Part shown: one piece after another, positions 51,979 through 63,599 of the stretch
Position numbering within the stretch: position 1 is the first letter of the stretch
Layout of the letters: each line of letters opens with the position of its first letter
Origin: Aphrophora alni
Lineage: Eukaryota; Arthropoda; Insecta; Hemiptera; Aphrophoridae
DNA: 64,000 nucleotides
Reading direction: 5' to 3'
Assembly: GCA_963513935.1 (NCBI GenBank)
Contig: OY740774.1
Coordinates: 91,907,847-91,971,846, forward strand
Made by a program: the position numbers and the translations under genes
The notes under the pieces: generated by a model
What the model was told of the DNA's origin: nothing
What the model saw: only the letters and a program-made list of their open reading frames with translations
Databases searched by the model: none

Positions 51979-52971
51979 AAAGCTCACTCTACGTTATCTA
52001 TGATATGTATCATTTTGTAAGGAAAGTTCTAAATTATATTTCTCAAAGCTATTTTTAACGTTTTAACTTTATTTTATTTTGTCAAATAAACAAGTAAAGT
52101 GTTAATTCAGGATTGAGCTGATACAAAGTAAACTTTCCCCCCCCTTTTTTCCAGATGTATGTTTATACAAACATGTAATTTTAGATTGTGATAAAATGAT
52201 GTATATCTTATGATATGTGTAATTTTGTAAGTAATGTTGTTGAACACGTAAAAGTCTTAAAAAAAAACACAGCTTACAATAACAACTGATGATTTTTTTC
52301 AATTAGGCCTATATTTTTATTACTAAAACGTAGTAATACGTTTTCTTTTTTTTTTTTAGTTCACTTCATTGCACAAGTGTTATGTATATGATTTAGCAAA
52401 AAAAAAAAAAAAAAAAAAAAAACAATATTACAGTGGGGACCGGTGATTTTTCAACTAGGCCTATATGTTTACTACAAAAGCGATTTTTTTTTTTTTCACA
52501 TTATAAAATTCTATTTTGTAAAGTCAGTATTTTAAAATATCTTTCCCTAAGCTTTTCAACTTTATTTTAGATTATAAATTAAAATAACTTATGTTTGAAT
52601 ACAGATTAAGTTTACAAAGTAAAGTTTTCTTTCAGTGTTAGGTTTATTACAAACATGTACCTAATTTTAGCTTAAAATAACAATCTGTTATCCATTTTCT
52701 ATGAGATAAATATCTTTTTCTGAGTTCCATTTCTATTCCTAAGAAACAATTACTTACTATTTTAACTTGTTTTAGTTCATAAGTACAAAAAAAAAAGAGT
52801 TCGCTTCCAAAATTAGTTACGATTAAGAACAAAAAAAATCTGTTGACTGCATTAATGTAAAATAACTAATGGTTTTTATGTAAAAATGTGTAATAGTTCT
52901 TATTTCAACCATAAATACCAAAAGTTAGATTAAACATATAAGAAATGTGCCCAAAACAACTAAATCAATTT
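51979..52971 (+). other. 3' non-coding region of the piggyBac element
   Basis: An AATAAA at 52085-52090 is a plausible polyadenylation signal about 110 bp after the stop. The region contains a 25-nt A run (52398-52422) and diverged internal repeats. TATCTATGATATGTAT (about 51997) resembles TATCTTATGATATGTG (about 52205). TCAATTAGGCCTATAT (about 52300) resembles TCAACTAGGCCTATAT (about 52451). Blocks with ACAAAGTAAA and ACAAACATGTA... TTTTAG (about 52120-52183) recur at about 52612-52670. No second gene is seen. Confidence 0.6.
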
Positions 52972-53033
52972 GGATTACAAGTGTAATCCGCGCGACCTCT
53001 CGCGTCACCTGTAATCGCGCGCCTACTGGAGTG
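52972..53033 (-). repeat. Right terminal inverted repeat with palindrome
   Basis: The palindrome GGATTACAAGTGTAATCC (52972-52989) is followed by CG-rich sequence and the 18-bp terminal repeat (53016-53033). A 26-bp spacer separates the two, whereas on the left they overlap. Asymmetric ends are common in piggyBac elements. Confidence 0.92.
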
Positions 53034-53037
53034 TTAA

Positions 53038-53381
53038 AAAAGCAAACTCAATTTTTCTCAGAGAAAATGTTCTTTCTATGATCATACATTGTAATTTTTA
53101 TAAATCTTGCAGTGTTTGAAAGTTTTACAAAAATTGTAAACTTTTACATGTTTTTTTTTCTTTTTCACATAGGTTTATTGTATAGGTGGGATTGATTAAA
53201 ATTTTTAGTTTGATAAAAACAATTGTTTATATAAATGAATTTTTCTGGCACGAAACATATAAAAGTTACATTTTATCCAAATTTGGTATGTATATCCACT
53301 CCTTATATTCTTACAGTGCTCAACAGAACTGCAAAATCAGTTAAAAACTTTATTAAAATAAAATATATATTCTATTCGTAT
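53038..53381. other. Right flank of the piggyBac element
   Basis: AT-rich, with no gene seen. Confidence 0.5.
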
Positions 53382-53385
53382 TATA

Positions 53386-53438
<53 letters not shown>
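53382..53438. repeat. (AT)n microsatellite
   Basis: About 28 AT units with one break near 53390. Confidence 0.93.
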
Positions 53439-53440
<2 letters not shown>

Positions 53441-53574
53441 TTTTGAAATATTCATTGCCAATAGTTATAATGCTAGATGAATTTTTAAACTTATTTGATA
53501 AATCGTAACCACGTTACCTCTTTGTGTTTTCTCTATTCATTGGCATACATTTGTTATTTTCGATAAGCAAAAGA

Positions 53575-53850
53575 AAAACATAAATACTATTGTTCTCAAA
53601 ACAACCCTAAGACTGTTATTACCGCTAGAGGGCAAAATACAAACAATATATATAGCAGAACGTCAAGGGAGGTTTGCAATACTTTGGAGGTTGTAATCTC
53701 TGCCAACGTGAAACCTCCTTCATTTCACCCTCTCCATTATTTACGACAAACACAATATTATTATCAGGATATCATGTGACGCATGCAGGATATTACATAT
53801 TTAATATATAACCGGGTTATTGTATACGTTTTATTTTCCAGGAAATGTAT
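53575..53850 (+). repeat. Dispersed repeat, copy 2
   Basis: This is the partner of 34150-34425, in opposite orientation and 19 kb away. The 53612-53810 part carries the shared blocks listed for copy 1. It is less AT-rich than its flanks. There is no terminal repeat or target duplication that I can define, so the true ends are uncertain. Confidence 0.8.
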
Positions 53851-55200
53851 ATCCCTGTCTTAAATATTTGATTTCCACTATGATTTATTAAAGTTCCTAA
53901 TTCGTGATTTTACAAATATTTTAAATAGTTATGTGACAAGGTTTTTTTATTTTATTTCCTTGTTGGTGATACTTGAGAACCTATAAAACAAAGCTAAAAT
54001 GTAAGTTTAAAAATCATTTTCAATTGTGTACATACACACAAGAGTGTAAAAACATACGAATGCACAAATGTAAATAAAAACATTATTTATTGGATATCAA
54101 CGAAAATTACACAACTATTTTCAATTTACAAATGTAACAACCAGTTAATAAAACTATTAGTTTTCTTAAGATTAACACAACCTAACGTCAGATTTTAATT
54201 TCTTTGACGTAAAATATCCATAAAACTGCAATATCAATATTGATTTATTTTATAGAATTAAAATCGTTGAAAAAATATGATAAATGTGTTCAATATTTTA
54301 CATTATATTAAATGCCTTTTTACTCTTCTCACATGTTATTTATATCAAAAATCACTTTTAATCAACATGCAAATATTTTTTTAATTTGATTCCGCTCAAA
54401 AATGAATCTGCACGTAGACAGGAGAATGCTATTATACATAGATACTTGAAACCCCAGGGTTTTATCTGTTTCAAACTAAACACATTCCAAAGTACCACAT
54501 TATAACTGATCTTCCTTCGGAGAGTAGCTCCGTTATCATTTATGAAATTTGACAATTTGTCACGAATACATATTTATCTGAATATGTTTTCTTATAATGT
54601 ACAGAGGCTAGTTGTACAAAATGTACTTGAATATGGTACAAACTGATCCATATTAAAAAAAAATAATATAAGGGGGGTTGAGGTCCGTTGTTATTTCCGA
54701 ATAAAACGCACCTGTTTATATTTTATGTAATGTCCTGTCTGTAAAATGATGACAAATTAATTCTTTCATTGCAACAATCTCAACTTTCAACAGAACCAAC
54801 CATTACCTCCACCCGCTAATTATTATATCCTGAAAATATATAGGCAAGATCATAATGTCAATACCTTATCATGCTGAACATCTTAACGGAATCTATAGAG
54901 AGAATTACAAATAATTGGTTTTTCAAAGTCCAAAAAAATTTAAGTTTTGATATTTAGAATGTAAATATTTCTTTCATTACAGAAATGAATCCAACGTGTA
55001 GGATTACAAAGTTATAATTGTAGTTAAATTCTCTTCTCTATCAAGTAAGTAAATAACAATGTAACACTAATATCTAAACGGTTCCTTCCCTCTTCAATAC
55101 TTCAGGATCCTTTTCTATATTTACTATTACTGTCGTTCCCAGTGATTTTTTCCTCCAAAATCCACTCAATATCCTGATTCGTATCAGGTGTCCTTGACAG
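53851..55200. other. AT-rich non-coding stretch
   Basis: A 65-codon minus-strand frame at 54358-54555 was seen but not recognised. Nothing else was found. Confidence 0.45.
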
Positions 55201-55330
55201 CTTCATTACAAACATGTCTGCCCTCTGAGGCTCACTGTAATGGGTATGGGTTTGCAAAACGGAGGGTCATTGCTATATCTTAATTTTGTTTTATCATTTT
55301 TAATAGGAGGAGGTACTGAAAGATAAAGAT
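55155..55330 (-). pseudogene. Possible degraded coding patch, unidentified
   Basis: On the minus strand an acceptor-like CTTTATCTTTCAG is followed by an open frame (PPPIKNDKTKLRYSNDPPFC, then KPIPITVSLRGQ) that ends in TAA. At that point an overlapping frame opens and runs on (MFVMKLSRTPDTNQDIEWIL, then EEKITG) to a TGA. The two frames join as if by one frameshift, and both have non-random amino-acid content. No family is recognised. It may be a decayed host exon or transposon protein, or chance. Confidence 0.25.
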
Positions 55331-55480
55331 ACAACTTTATTAATCGACAAGTTTCCAGAACGTAAAGGTGTTTGAAACATTTTACTATGATTAACATCTT
55401 ATCGAAATGTAAGTAAGAAATACAAATTATTAATAATTTGTAATAAGTTACAGTGTACTCGTAAATTGAATATATAAGAA

Positions 55481-55505
55481 TATATTGAATGAAGAACAGG
55501 GAGAG
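55481..55505 (+). repeat. Short direct repeat, copy 1
   Basis: TGAATGAAGAACAGGGAGAG together with the preceding TATAT is identical to 56576-56600, about 1.1 kb away. The second copy is attached to an (AT)n array. Confidence 0.85.
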
Positions 55506-56533
55506 ATTATTTGTCTGTTAGAGATGATTCACGCCGGCTATACAATCAACATCTCTGTGTCTGATTAATACTCAAAAAATACGTAAAAAAAGTTTATATA
55601 ACATATATTTTGATTTACTAATTGTCCTAGATATAGAACTGTTAGTATGCGGTAACAGAATAGTAAAACTAAATATATCTCTTTAATAGTTTTAGTTTGC
55701 AATTTCAGTTAATTGAAATTTAAAAGAAATTCTATTAGAATTTTAGAAGAAATATGTTAGTTTATTCTAAAATCTAAATGTTTATGACAATCGGTAAAAC
55801 ATTTTCACAATACAAAATTGATTTAAAATGACAGTTTAATTCAGTACAAATTAAATTCCATTCAATCGGGGGGTGGAATGCAAATGAAGGACTCTGTAGA
55901 GATCTGTCACATTTAATTTCTGATATTTGTTCTCACCACTTCCAGTTTTATACTAGATATTTTATATTTATTTATAATTTTATTTTTGAGTAGATGTTTT
56001 CATTAAAGAAATTATAAAATATTATAATAATATAAATGGTAATAAGTAAAATTGTACTTCCAATAATAAAGAAAACGAAGCCAATTGATGAAATATTCAT
56101 TCAACTTTATTCAATTCAACTTATGAATCTGTTCAATTCAAATTTAATAAAATACTGATTATCCTAAACTCAATACCAGTACCAACGTTGTACTCTAATA
56201 AAATAAAAATAAGTATCTTAGAAACACAACTGTAAAATAGTTATTCCCTGATTTTTATTCAAATGTCATATGGCATTGTAAATTGTGAACTAAATTTATA
56301 TGTTTACATTTATATTTATATGTTAAGACAAAAAAGAAAACAAATGGATTTATTAAAGTCGTAGAAGCAATATCTGAAGAAGAACCATCCATGACAAAAT
56401 TAAAATTATTTCCATTGGAACAAATTACTTTAGTCATAACTTTTAGAATATGTAGGGTTTACACGAAGAGATATTGTGTATAACGTTTGGTGTTTGGTGA
56501 TAAATAACAAAAAAAAACAACAACAAAAAACAT

Positions 56534-56534
56534 G

Positions 56535-56580
<46 letters not shown>
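56534..56580. repeat. (AT)n microsatellite
   Basis: About 23 AT units, ending directly in the second copy of the 25-bp repeat. Confidence 0.95.
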
Positions 56581-56582
<2 letters not shown>

Positions 56583-56600
56583 AATGAAGAACAGGGAGAG
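56576..56600 (+). repeat. Short direct repeat, copy 2
   Basis: Identical to 55481-55505 over 25 bp. Confidence 0.85.
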
Positions 56601-56799
56601 GTTATATATATTTACAGCAGTTTATGTTGTTTATCAATTATAAGCATTGCAAAGGAAATTAAAAAATCAACAAATTAAAAAAAAATCATAAATAAAAGTA
56701 CCAATATAATATATGCAAATTTCAACATTTACGAACAAAATAACTCTAACAATTGTATACTTATTCTCTGTTTGAAGTTATTTGTTAATGAGGGACGTT

Positions 56800-56885
56800 C
56801 AATTTTATTATTATACATTTGTGTGTTTTGATTTTTAACACACAAATGATGGAAAATGTCCGAAAAATGTATAATAATAAAATTG
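56800..56885. repeat. Nested inverted repeat (hairpin)
   Basis: The outer arms are a perfect 20-bp inverted pair (CAATTTTATTATTATACATT at 56800-56819, complement at 56866-56885). Inside them a 12-bp pair (CATTTGTGTGTT at 56816-56827 with 56837-56848) overlaps the outer left arm by 4 bp, so two alternative foldings compete. The segment is 86 bp in total and may be a very short foldback element. Confidence 0.8.
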
Positions 56886-58159
56886 TATACTTATTATTGT
56901 ATTATTGTATTCACCTTCATATGTTGAGAATTTCCACACATTAATTAATTGGTTTTTTAAATATGTATAAAATAATATAACTCTACCCTTAATACATATA
57001 ATATTTCAAATGAAAAAATATATGTTAAAGAAAAACATTCCTTATTATTTTTTTTTTTTTAGAATTACTTTCCGAGTTTATCAAAATTAATTTTCATATT
57101 CACCGTTATTTAAGTACATGAATTTGACAAATAAATACATGTTTCACTATATTTAAATTGAAGTTTAATTGCATTTATTAGAGATTTGTTGAAGTCTTAA
57201 TTAAATCGTAATTTATTTTCTTTTACGAGTTATTATGTTTGAAATTCATTAGAACGCTTAAGTAAAAAAATATGTTTTAGCATCAAATATTAAAATGACG
57301 TCATGTCCAGTGTCTTTTTATCTTCAAGTAATTAAGTAGGAACGATTCGTTTTTGCTTGTGTTTGTTTATATTCGAGAATTTACATTAACTTATGTAACT
57401 TTTAAAATAGTTGCCACAAAAGTAAAACACAAAATATCTCTATTATTTAAGTAAAATTGTCTATATGGTCTTGTTCATTTTTTGTTTTCTCCATTTACGA
57501 AAATCAGCAAGTCGTTAGTTGTCGGACCATTAAAAATATATATTCCCTATAACTATTTATTAATACGAGCCATTTTTTTCACGCATTTCAAGATTTTTTT
57601 CTCATTGCAAAATTTTGTCATTGATAGATTTTCTTTCATTTTCAATCAGTAATAATTTTGCATTGTTTATAATTGTTATAACAAATCAACATTTTATTTA
57701 AATCGTAATTGCTCTTTATGTATGTTTGACGATAAAGCTTTAAAATAAAGAAACAAACACTTCCACAAACAAATTCATGTAAGAAAATGGGTTGTTTTTC
57801 TGAAAAACAAAAGATTTAATTAAACATTTTACAAATATTTCTTTTGGAAATAGAAGTATAAATCCGAAATATCAATGTATACTCACAATTCAAAACAACG
57901 ACTACACAATTGTAAAAAGCAATTCCATTCTATAACAAATTTATCTCATTGGTACACTCTAACTTAGAGTTTCTACAACCAATATCGCTACCTTCTAACT
58001 CAGTGTATGCGTCTTGTGTAATATAAATTACATAGATATAAAAAGTAATTATATTGTTACGGAAAGATTCATTGTTTTATATTTTATTGTTCTAAATTTT
58101 GTTAAATAATTAATAAGCCATTTTATTTCTGTCCGACGTTCTTTTAGTATTTCTAATGA

Positions 58160-58162
<3 letters not shown>
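56886..58162. other. AT-rich non-coding stretch
   Basis: Nothing recognised. Confidence 0.5.

Positions 58163-58217
<55 letters not shown>
58163..58217. repeat. Poly(A) run of 55 nt
   Basis: A homopolymer of A. It could be the tail of a retroposed sequence lying to its left, but no LINE or SINE body is recognisable there. Minus-strand frames of poly-Phe across it are artefacts. Confidence 0.9.
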
Positions 58218-58218
<1 letters not shown>

Positions 58219-58950
58219 AGAATAACAAACCTAATAATAATAATACAACAAATAAAAGGTTTAAAAACAAATACATTTTTAGTAGAAATCGAAACGATTT
58301 TAATTATAATACGTACATCTCGACGATAGCAGCATAACACTGCTAACACAATATAGTCCATATATTTTGTTAAAAACTTTTTAAAATTTGATTTATTATT
58401 TTCTTTCTTTTTAGTCTTATGCCCGGGTGAAAGATTCCAATGGGTTTTGTATATATTGATGAGACTATGACAGGAAAATATATATAGGGAATCCCCAATG
58501 GATTTCACACCCTGTTTAGCTGCAAATGTCTGACATTCAAATTATTACCTCTTATTACCTGTAATACTTCTATTAATCTTGTAACTCAGAATATCAAAAT
58601 AAAGAAGTAAACAATTTTTTTTCCATGTACTCGAATTAAAACATTACAATGTCAAATCTTTCTCCATTACAAATTGTAAATGTATCATAAACTTATAATG
58701 GTGAAGGTCAGATTTGACTCAATCTTCCCATCTCCGTCATGGCATCTTCATTGCAAGATGTTTTGCCTGTGAGTTTTGAACAATCGAGCTAATTTTTTTA
58801 ATTTGATTTATTATTATACTTTTCAGTTCGTTTTAAACACGTGGTAAGTTAATTTTTTATATTTTTATTTGATTTATTATTAATCCAATAACTCTCACGA
58901 GTCATGGAAAATTTGTCTCATCCTACTTCAATATTCCGGTTAACATTCAA
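58218..58950. other. AT-rich non-coding stretch
   Basis: Nothing recognised between the poly(A) run and the GC-rich minisatellite. Confidence 0.5.
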
Positions 58951-59046
58951 AAGCGATAACGCGACTAAGCGGTAACGCGGTTGAGCGATAACGCGGTTAA
59001 GCGACAACGCGGTTAAGCGGTAACGCGGTTAAACGGTAACGCGGTT
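58951..59046. repeat. GC-rich 16-bp minisatellite, 6 units
   Basis: Six consecutive 16-bp units start at 58951, 58967, 58983, 58999, 59015 and 59031. The consensus is AAGCGGTAACGCGGTT, with one to three changes per unit. It carries two to three CpG per unit, which is exceptional in this window. The array ends in GTTTAAAC. Confidence 0.95.
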
Positions 59047-62000
59047 GTTTAAACAAATGTAAAGACAAGAAACCAGAATACGGGAAGTTAGTTTAAACTC
59101 AATTGCAAAATTCCACCCGGACAGACGGACAGATATGACGGAAACCGAACTAATAAAATCGTGGTAAAAAGGAGTAATCGTATGAGTGTAAAAGCAACGT
59201 CACACAAAATACAAAGGTAATACAAATCTATAAAAATATAACTCACATGAAATATACAATCACACATAAAGCTTCCATTAAGAATACATTTCCAAACAGT
59301 TGCTAAGCGTGATTTACTTATGCAAGCAAAACAGTCCTGATATTCAACAATTTCTACGTTGGTATTCCACAGTTTTTCCATATATATATATATATATATT
59401 ACTTAAACAGTAAATTTCACATTTAAGTTTAAGCGTGAATATTGCAATATATATATATATATATATGTTGAGATAGAAATCTCAACATAATAATGAAACT
59501 TTATGAATTACGTAAGTTCTACAAGAATAGAGAGCAAAGCAACCTTCACTTACAGTCACGTCTAAACTTATTGCAATCTAGTTCTGAACTAAACAAGATA
59601 AGATGTCTCTAATGTTTGGATGTGATTGTAGTTTTATGTTTTATAGTGATACCTACGTGAGTAGAACGTGTGGCACACAAATTTCCTTGTATGATGACAA
59701 CTTTATTGTATTTAAAATCTAGGCCTACACAAACGAAATCAAAGTTCTCTGGTGATATTACGTAACAAATGTAATTTGGAAAATTCTAAGACTTTATTAA
59801 CAATATCTGAACTACTAATAATTTATTTTATTATTTACTGTTGTAGGAAATTTGAATACAGTATTAAAACACCTTGATAATTCTAATTAGTTAAAGATAT
59901 TCATATTTTTCCCGAAATTACGACTGAACATTGTGTCCTTACATTATCTACCTGTAAAACATTTAGCAGGTACGTTTGTAACAAACCTATACAACTGCAC
60001 ACGCAATACAACAAACACTTAAGAGAATTGCTATGTTGGTGAGTATTGCTTAGTATAACCGATGTATTATTTACATTATTATTAAACATGTTGGTTTGAC
60101 TTATTCAGTCATTCTGTATATCTCTGAAAATAATGTAAAAATTAGGTTTATTGTATAATGCCAGGAAAAATTTGAGTATTGAAGAATAAACTTTTCTATC
60201 CCTCTGAAATAACTATAGTATTACTAAACATATCTGCTTATATGACCAGATTTACAGCCCTAGCACGTAATTATGTAGACTTGTAGTAAAAATACAATGT
60301 CCTGGGACATTTAAAATTTTTAATATTTACGAAGTATGTTACAACGTTATATAAGACAAACCTACATAATAAAAATAAATACATCCAAGTCAATAATATA
60401 GTTTCTCCACATCCTTGTACACAAAGTTGCTGCACATTATGAAGTACCCAGAAAGGGTTTAAGAACTCTTTCCCAAGGAAAAACAATACTTGAGATTATG
60501 TATTGACCACTGGTTCTAGCCACTGGAATAATTTTAACCATCATAACACAAGGGTATTTTTTAAGATTTTGGATGTATGCTTAAGAATATATATATTGTA
60601 CTTTAAATTACGATTTGGGAATACGAAGTTGTATAAAGTCGGGAAATACTACAAAGTAGTACTTTATGAGATTATGAGTGTACTACCAATACCGGAGATG
60701 TTCACTATATTGGTCTGTTTGTTAATGTAAATGGTTTTAGTGTTGTCCCTAATGTATTTTATTTTGAGAAACATAAATTGCAATTAAACTTCAATGTAAG
60801 AGTACAATACAAACTAAATAAAGGCCATAGATGTCTTCGGATGTGAGTAAAAATATAAGAAATACTGAGAACGCGAAAAAAAAACAAAAAACTACAGTAT
60901 TATAGAAAAGAAAATACAAATTGACACAACACCACACATATCATATACAATTCTTTAATATATTAAACAAAAATATATTGAATATTTTTGGTTTCTTTTT
61001 ACTTTAGTATAATATGTTTTATCCCTATTTTTATTTATTATTATTATTTTTTTGTGTAATCTAATTGTTAGAACTATGTTATTTGTAGGTACATTTTAAA
61101 GGAAACATGTTTTCATGTTTAATTTTGGCGTGTAAATAATTTTGCAAAGAGGAATCCACTTCAAGAGATCCGATCCCTTCTTCGAGAGATCCTATCCCAT
61201 CATAATCTAATAAATGATGATGTTATCGTCTCCAAAAACAAAACAGGCTGTGGTGCTAATGTTTGTGTTTTCTTAGGTTTAAAATGCCGAGACAAACCAC
61301 GTTCAGATTAAAATAACACCCATTTACTGTGTTATTAAATGTAGAAAGTCATAGATATAAAGTAATAATGATGATAGTTGTTTGTAGTTAATGTAAAAAA
61401 AAAAATAAATAATTCTAAATGACAAAAATAATTTTTTTAGACACAGGGGACTAAAAAAGGATAATTTGCCTGAAAAATTTTACGTCTAAATTACAACCCT
61501 ATGAAATGTATTCTAAATTGTGAAAAAGTAAAATCTCTATTATCCAATGTCATCTTCTATTAAATTACAAAAAGAAACGGAATTTATAATAAACATTTTG
61601 TAAAATGGAAGTAATTTGACAAAAGTATATATATATATACATCATTATTTATTCACCATTTATACATCGTTTAGCCAAGCGTGTTACGAACATTAAACAA
61701 AGTTTTAAATATATATATATATATTTATATATATTCCTGATATTCCATGATTGACATATTTGATTTTAAAAACAATCTATCTAAAATAATCATGTAAAGT
61801 TTAATCCGGAGATTACTGTTTATGTACATTTAAAAATTACCTATATAAATAATATCAAATTTGAAACTGTAAACTAAATTAATATAATGTAAATTTTAAC
61901 TAATTTAATAAATAAGATTATATTATGTATTTTACACTCTAGTGACATTATAATAAGTAATCACGTCCAAACATTATAGGTTAATATAGAAACATATTTA

Positions 62001-63368
62001 TTTAAAACTATATTACCTTTAGTTTGGATATAAATACTATACAAGACGCTTTTTTTTGTCTCTCTATAGGAAATGCAACTAATTAATAACGTGAAAGGTA
62101 TATCCTAGGTAACTGTATCGTTTATTTTCCACAAGAAAATGTACTGTAATATTTAGTGATGTAATACAATATTTATAAAAAATATATAGCCTATATTTGA
62201 AAATAAATAAAAAAATATTAAAGTACACAATTTACAAATTATTTATTTTAAAAAAAAGTTTTTCCTCATCGTCTTTTAATTTAAAAAAAAAATATATATT
62301 GAATATATATATAATATATGGAATAAATCACTTTCGATTACAGAAAACAACAATTTAATTTCGTCAATTTACAAGCCCCAGACTTTGTCTTTATAATGGT
62401 ACCCGTGTTTGAACGAAAGTAACATGATGTGTTTTGTTACATACATTATAAATCTTTTAGAAATTATTACGGGATATTTATATATACTTTTTACAGTGTA
62501 CAATCACTGCACAACTCTACATGTCTATATTGTGTTCATCTCTTTTTAAACGAGTAATATTTAAACATACTTTAAAAGTAAATACATATACACTTGTAAT
62601 TATAACTTGAAAATTTGAGTTGAAAATTAGTTTACAACAATTTCCGAGTAATATTCTGTTTCGTTTATTGTGTTGATTTTGTAAATATCGCTTAGTTAAT
62701 TCAGTAATGAGAGTTGTGTAGCTCATTAAAATAGTTAATTTATACTGTAAACCTGACACATGTCGACTGGTTCATTAAAAGTTTTCATTTGAATGTTATG
62801 TAAATTTTATATCCATTGACAATTGATATATAAAACTTTTATATGTAAAAGTTTAATTTGTTTATTGGAACTCATTCTTTGCATTACCTATAGTACTATC
62901 ATTATTGATCACGGATAGGTATAAGTTACTGGATTTTCAGGATATGTATTGACGTATAGATTATCCATTACTGTTATTGTTTTTAGTTCCTCATAATTAC
63001 GAAGTATAATGAGGTCACGTGAAAGATAATCAATCTATTTGGGTTTATCGGGATAATATAAATTGATGGGTTCCATATGGCAAAAAATTTGTTTAAAAAG
63101 ATTTCTGTCCGTTTTGCTCGAAGTGATATAGTACTGAAACTAGTGAAATTATTTTGATAAAATTATATTCGAGAATATAATTTAGATATGTGTAGAGGAA
63201 ATTTAATTAATTTTTGGTAATATATAATGTTTTAACATGATCTAATTACGTTTCATATAATGAAACAATAGGATCAATACCTTTAAAGATTATTAAATAT
63301 TAAAACCAAACTGAACTTTTAAAAAATGGTGATAGACTAATCCAGTTTTTACATTTCTTACAAATGTA
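59047..63368. other. AT-rich non-coding stretch
   Basis: It contains (AT)n runs near 59382-59398, 59447-59466, 61626-61638 and 61709-61735. A perfect 11-bp hairpin lies at 59464-59489 (TATGTTGAGAT, loop AGAA). An imperfect 20-bp tandem pair lies near 61155-61200 (AGAGATCC-GATCCCTTC type). Frames such as 59088-59381 minus are not recognised. Confidence 0.5.
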
Positions 63369-63599
63369 TTATTCAAGATTTAAGTGGGGAAATGAGATAA
63401 TGCTAGAACAAATGCGTAGTAACTTGAATTCTATCAAGGCTACTTGTCGGTAACATGCAGAGTGTCCGATCGAGTTTTGATTCTTAACATATACAAAGTG
63501 ATTGATATTGTTATAGTGTTGAAAACGACTCCAAAAATCATTATATTTGTCCATTTTTAAATCATCGTCATCTTCTGGGTAAGATATGAGTTTCTGTCT

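Larger units (their letters stand above)
49766..53033 (+). mobile_element. piggyBac-like DNA transposon, apparently intact
   Basis: The element is 3,268 bp and is flanked by TTAA at 49762-49765 and 53034-53037, the target duplication of the piggyBac superfamily. The outer 18 bp are identical inverted repeats (CACTCCAGTAGGCGCGCG, and its complement at the right end). Similarity continues inward (GATTACAGGTG) with one base missing on the right. Palindromes of the form GGATTACA-NN-TGTAATCC lie at 49783-49800, 49962-49979 and 52972-52989, probably recognition sites. One uninterrupted transposase gene lies inside. Both ends, both TTAA sites and the reading frame are preserved, so the copy may still be active or was so recently. 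Confidence 0.95.

Noticed and set aside
58049..58508. Minus-strand frames containing long poly-Phe
   Set aside because: They are artefacts of reading through the 55-nt A run at 58163-58217.
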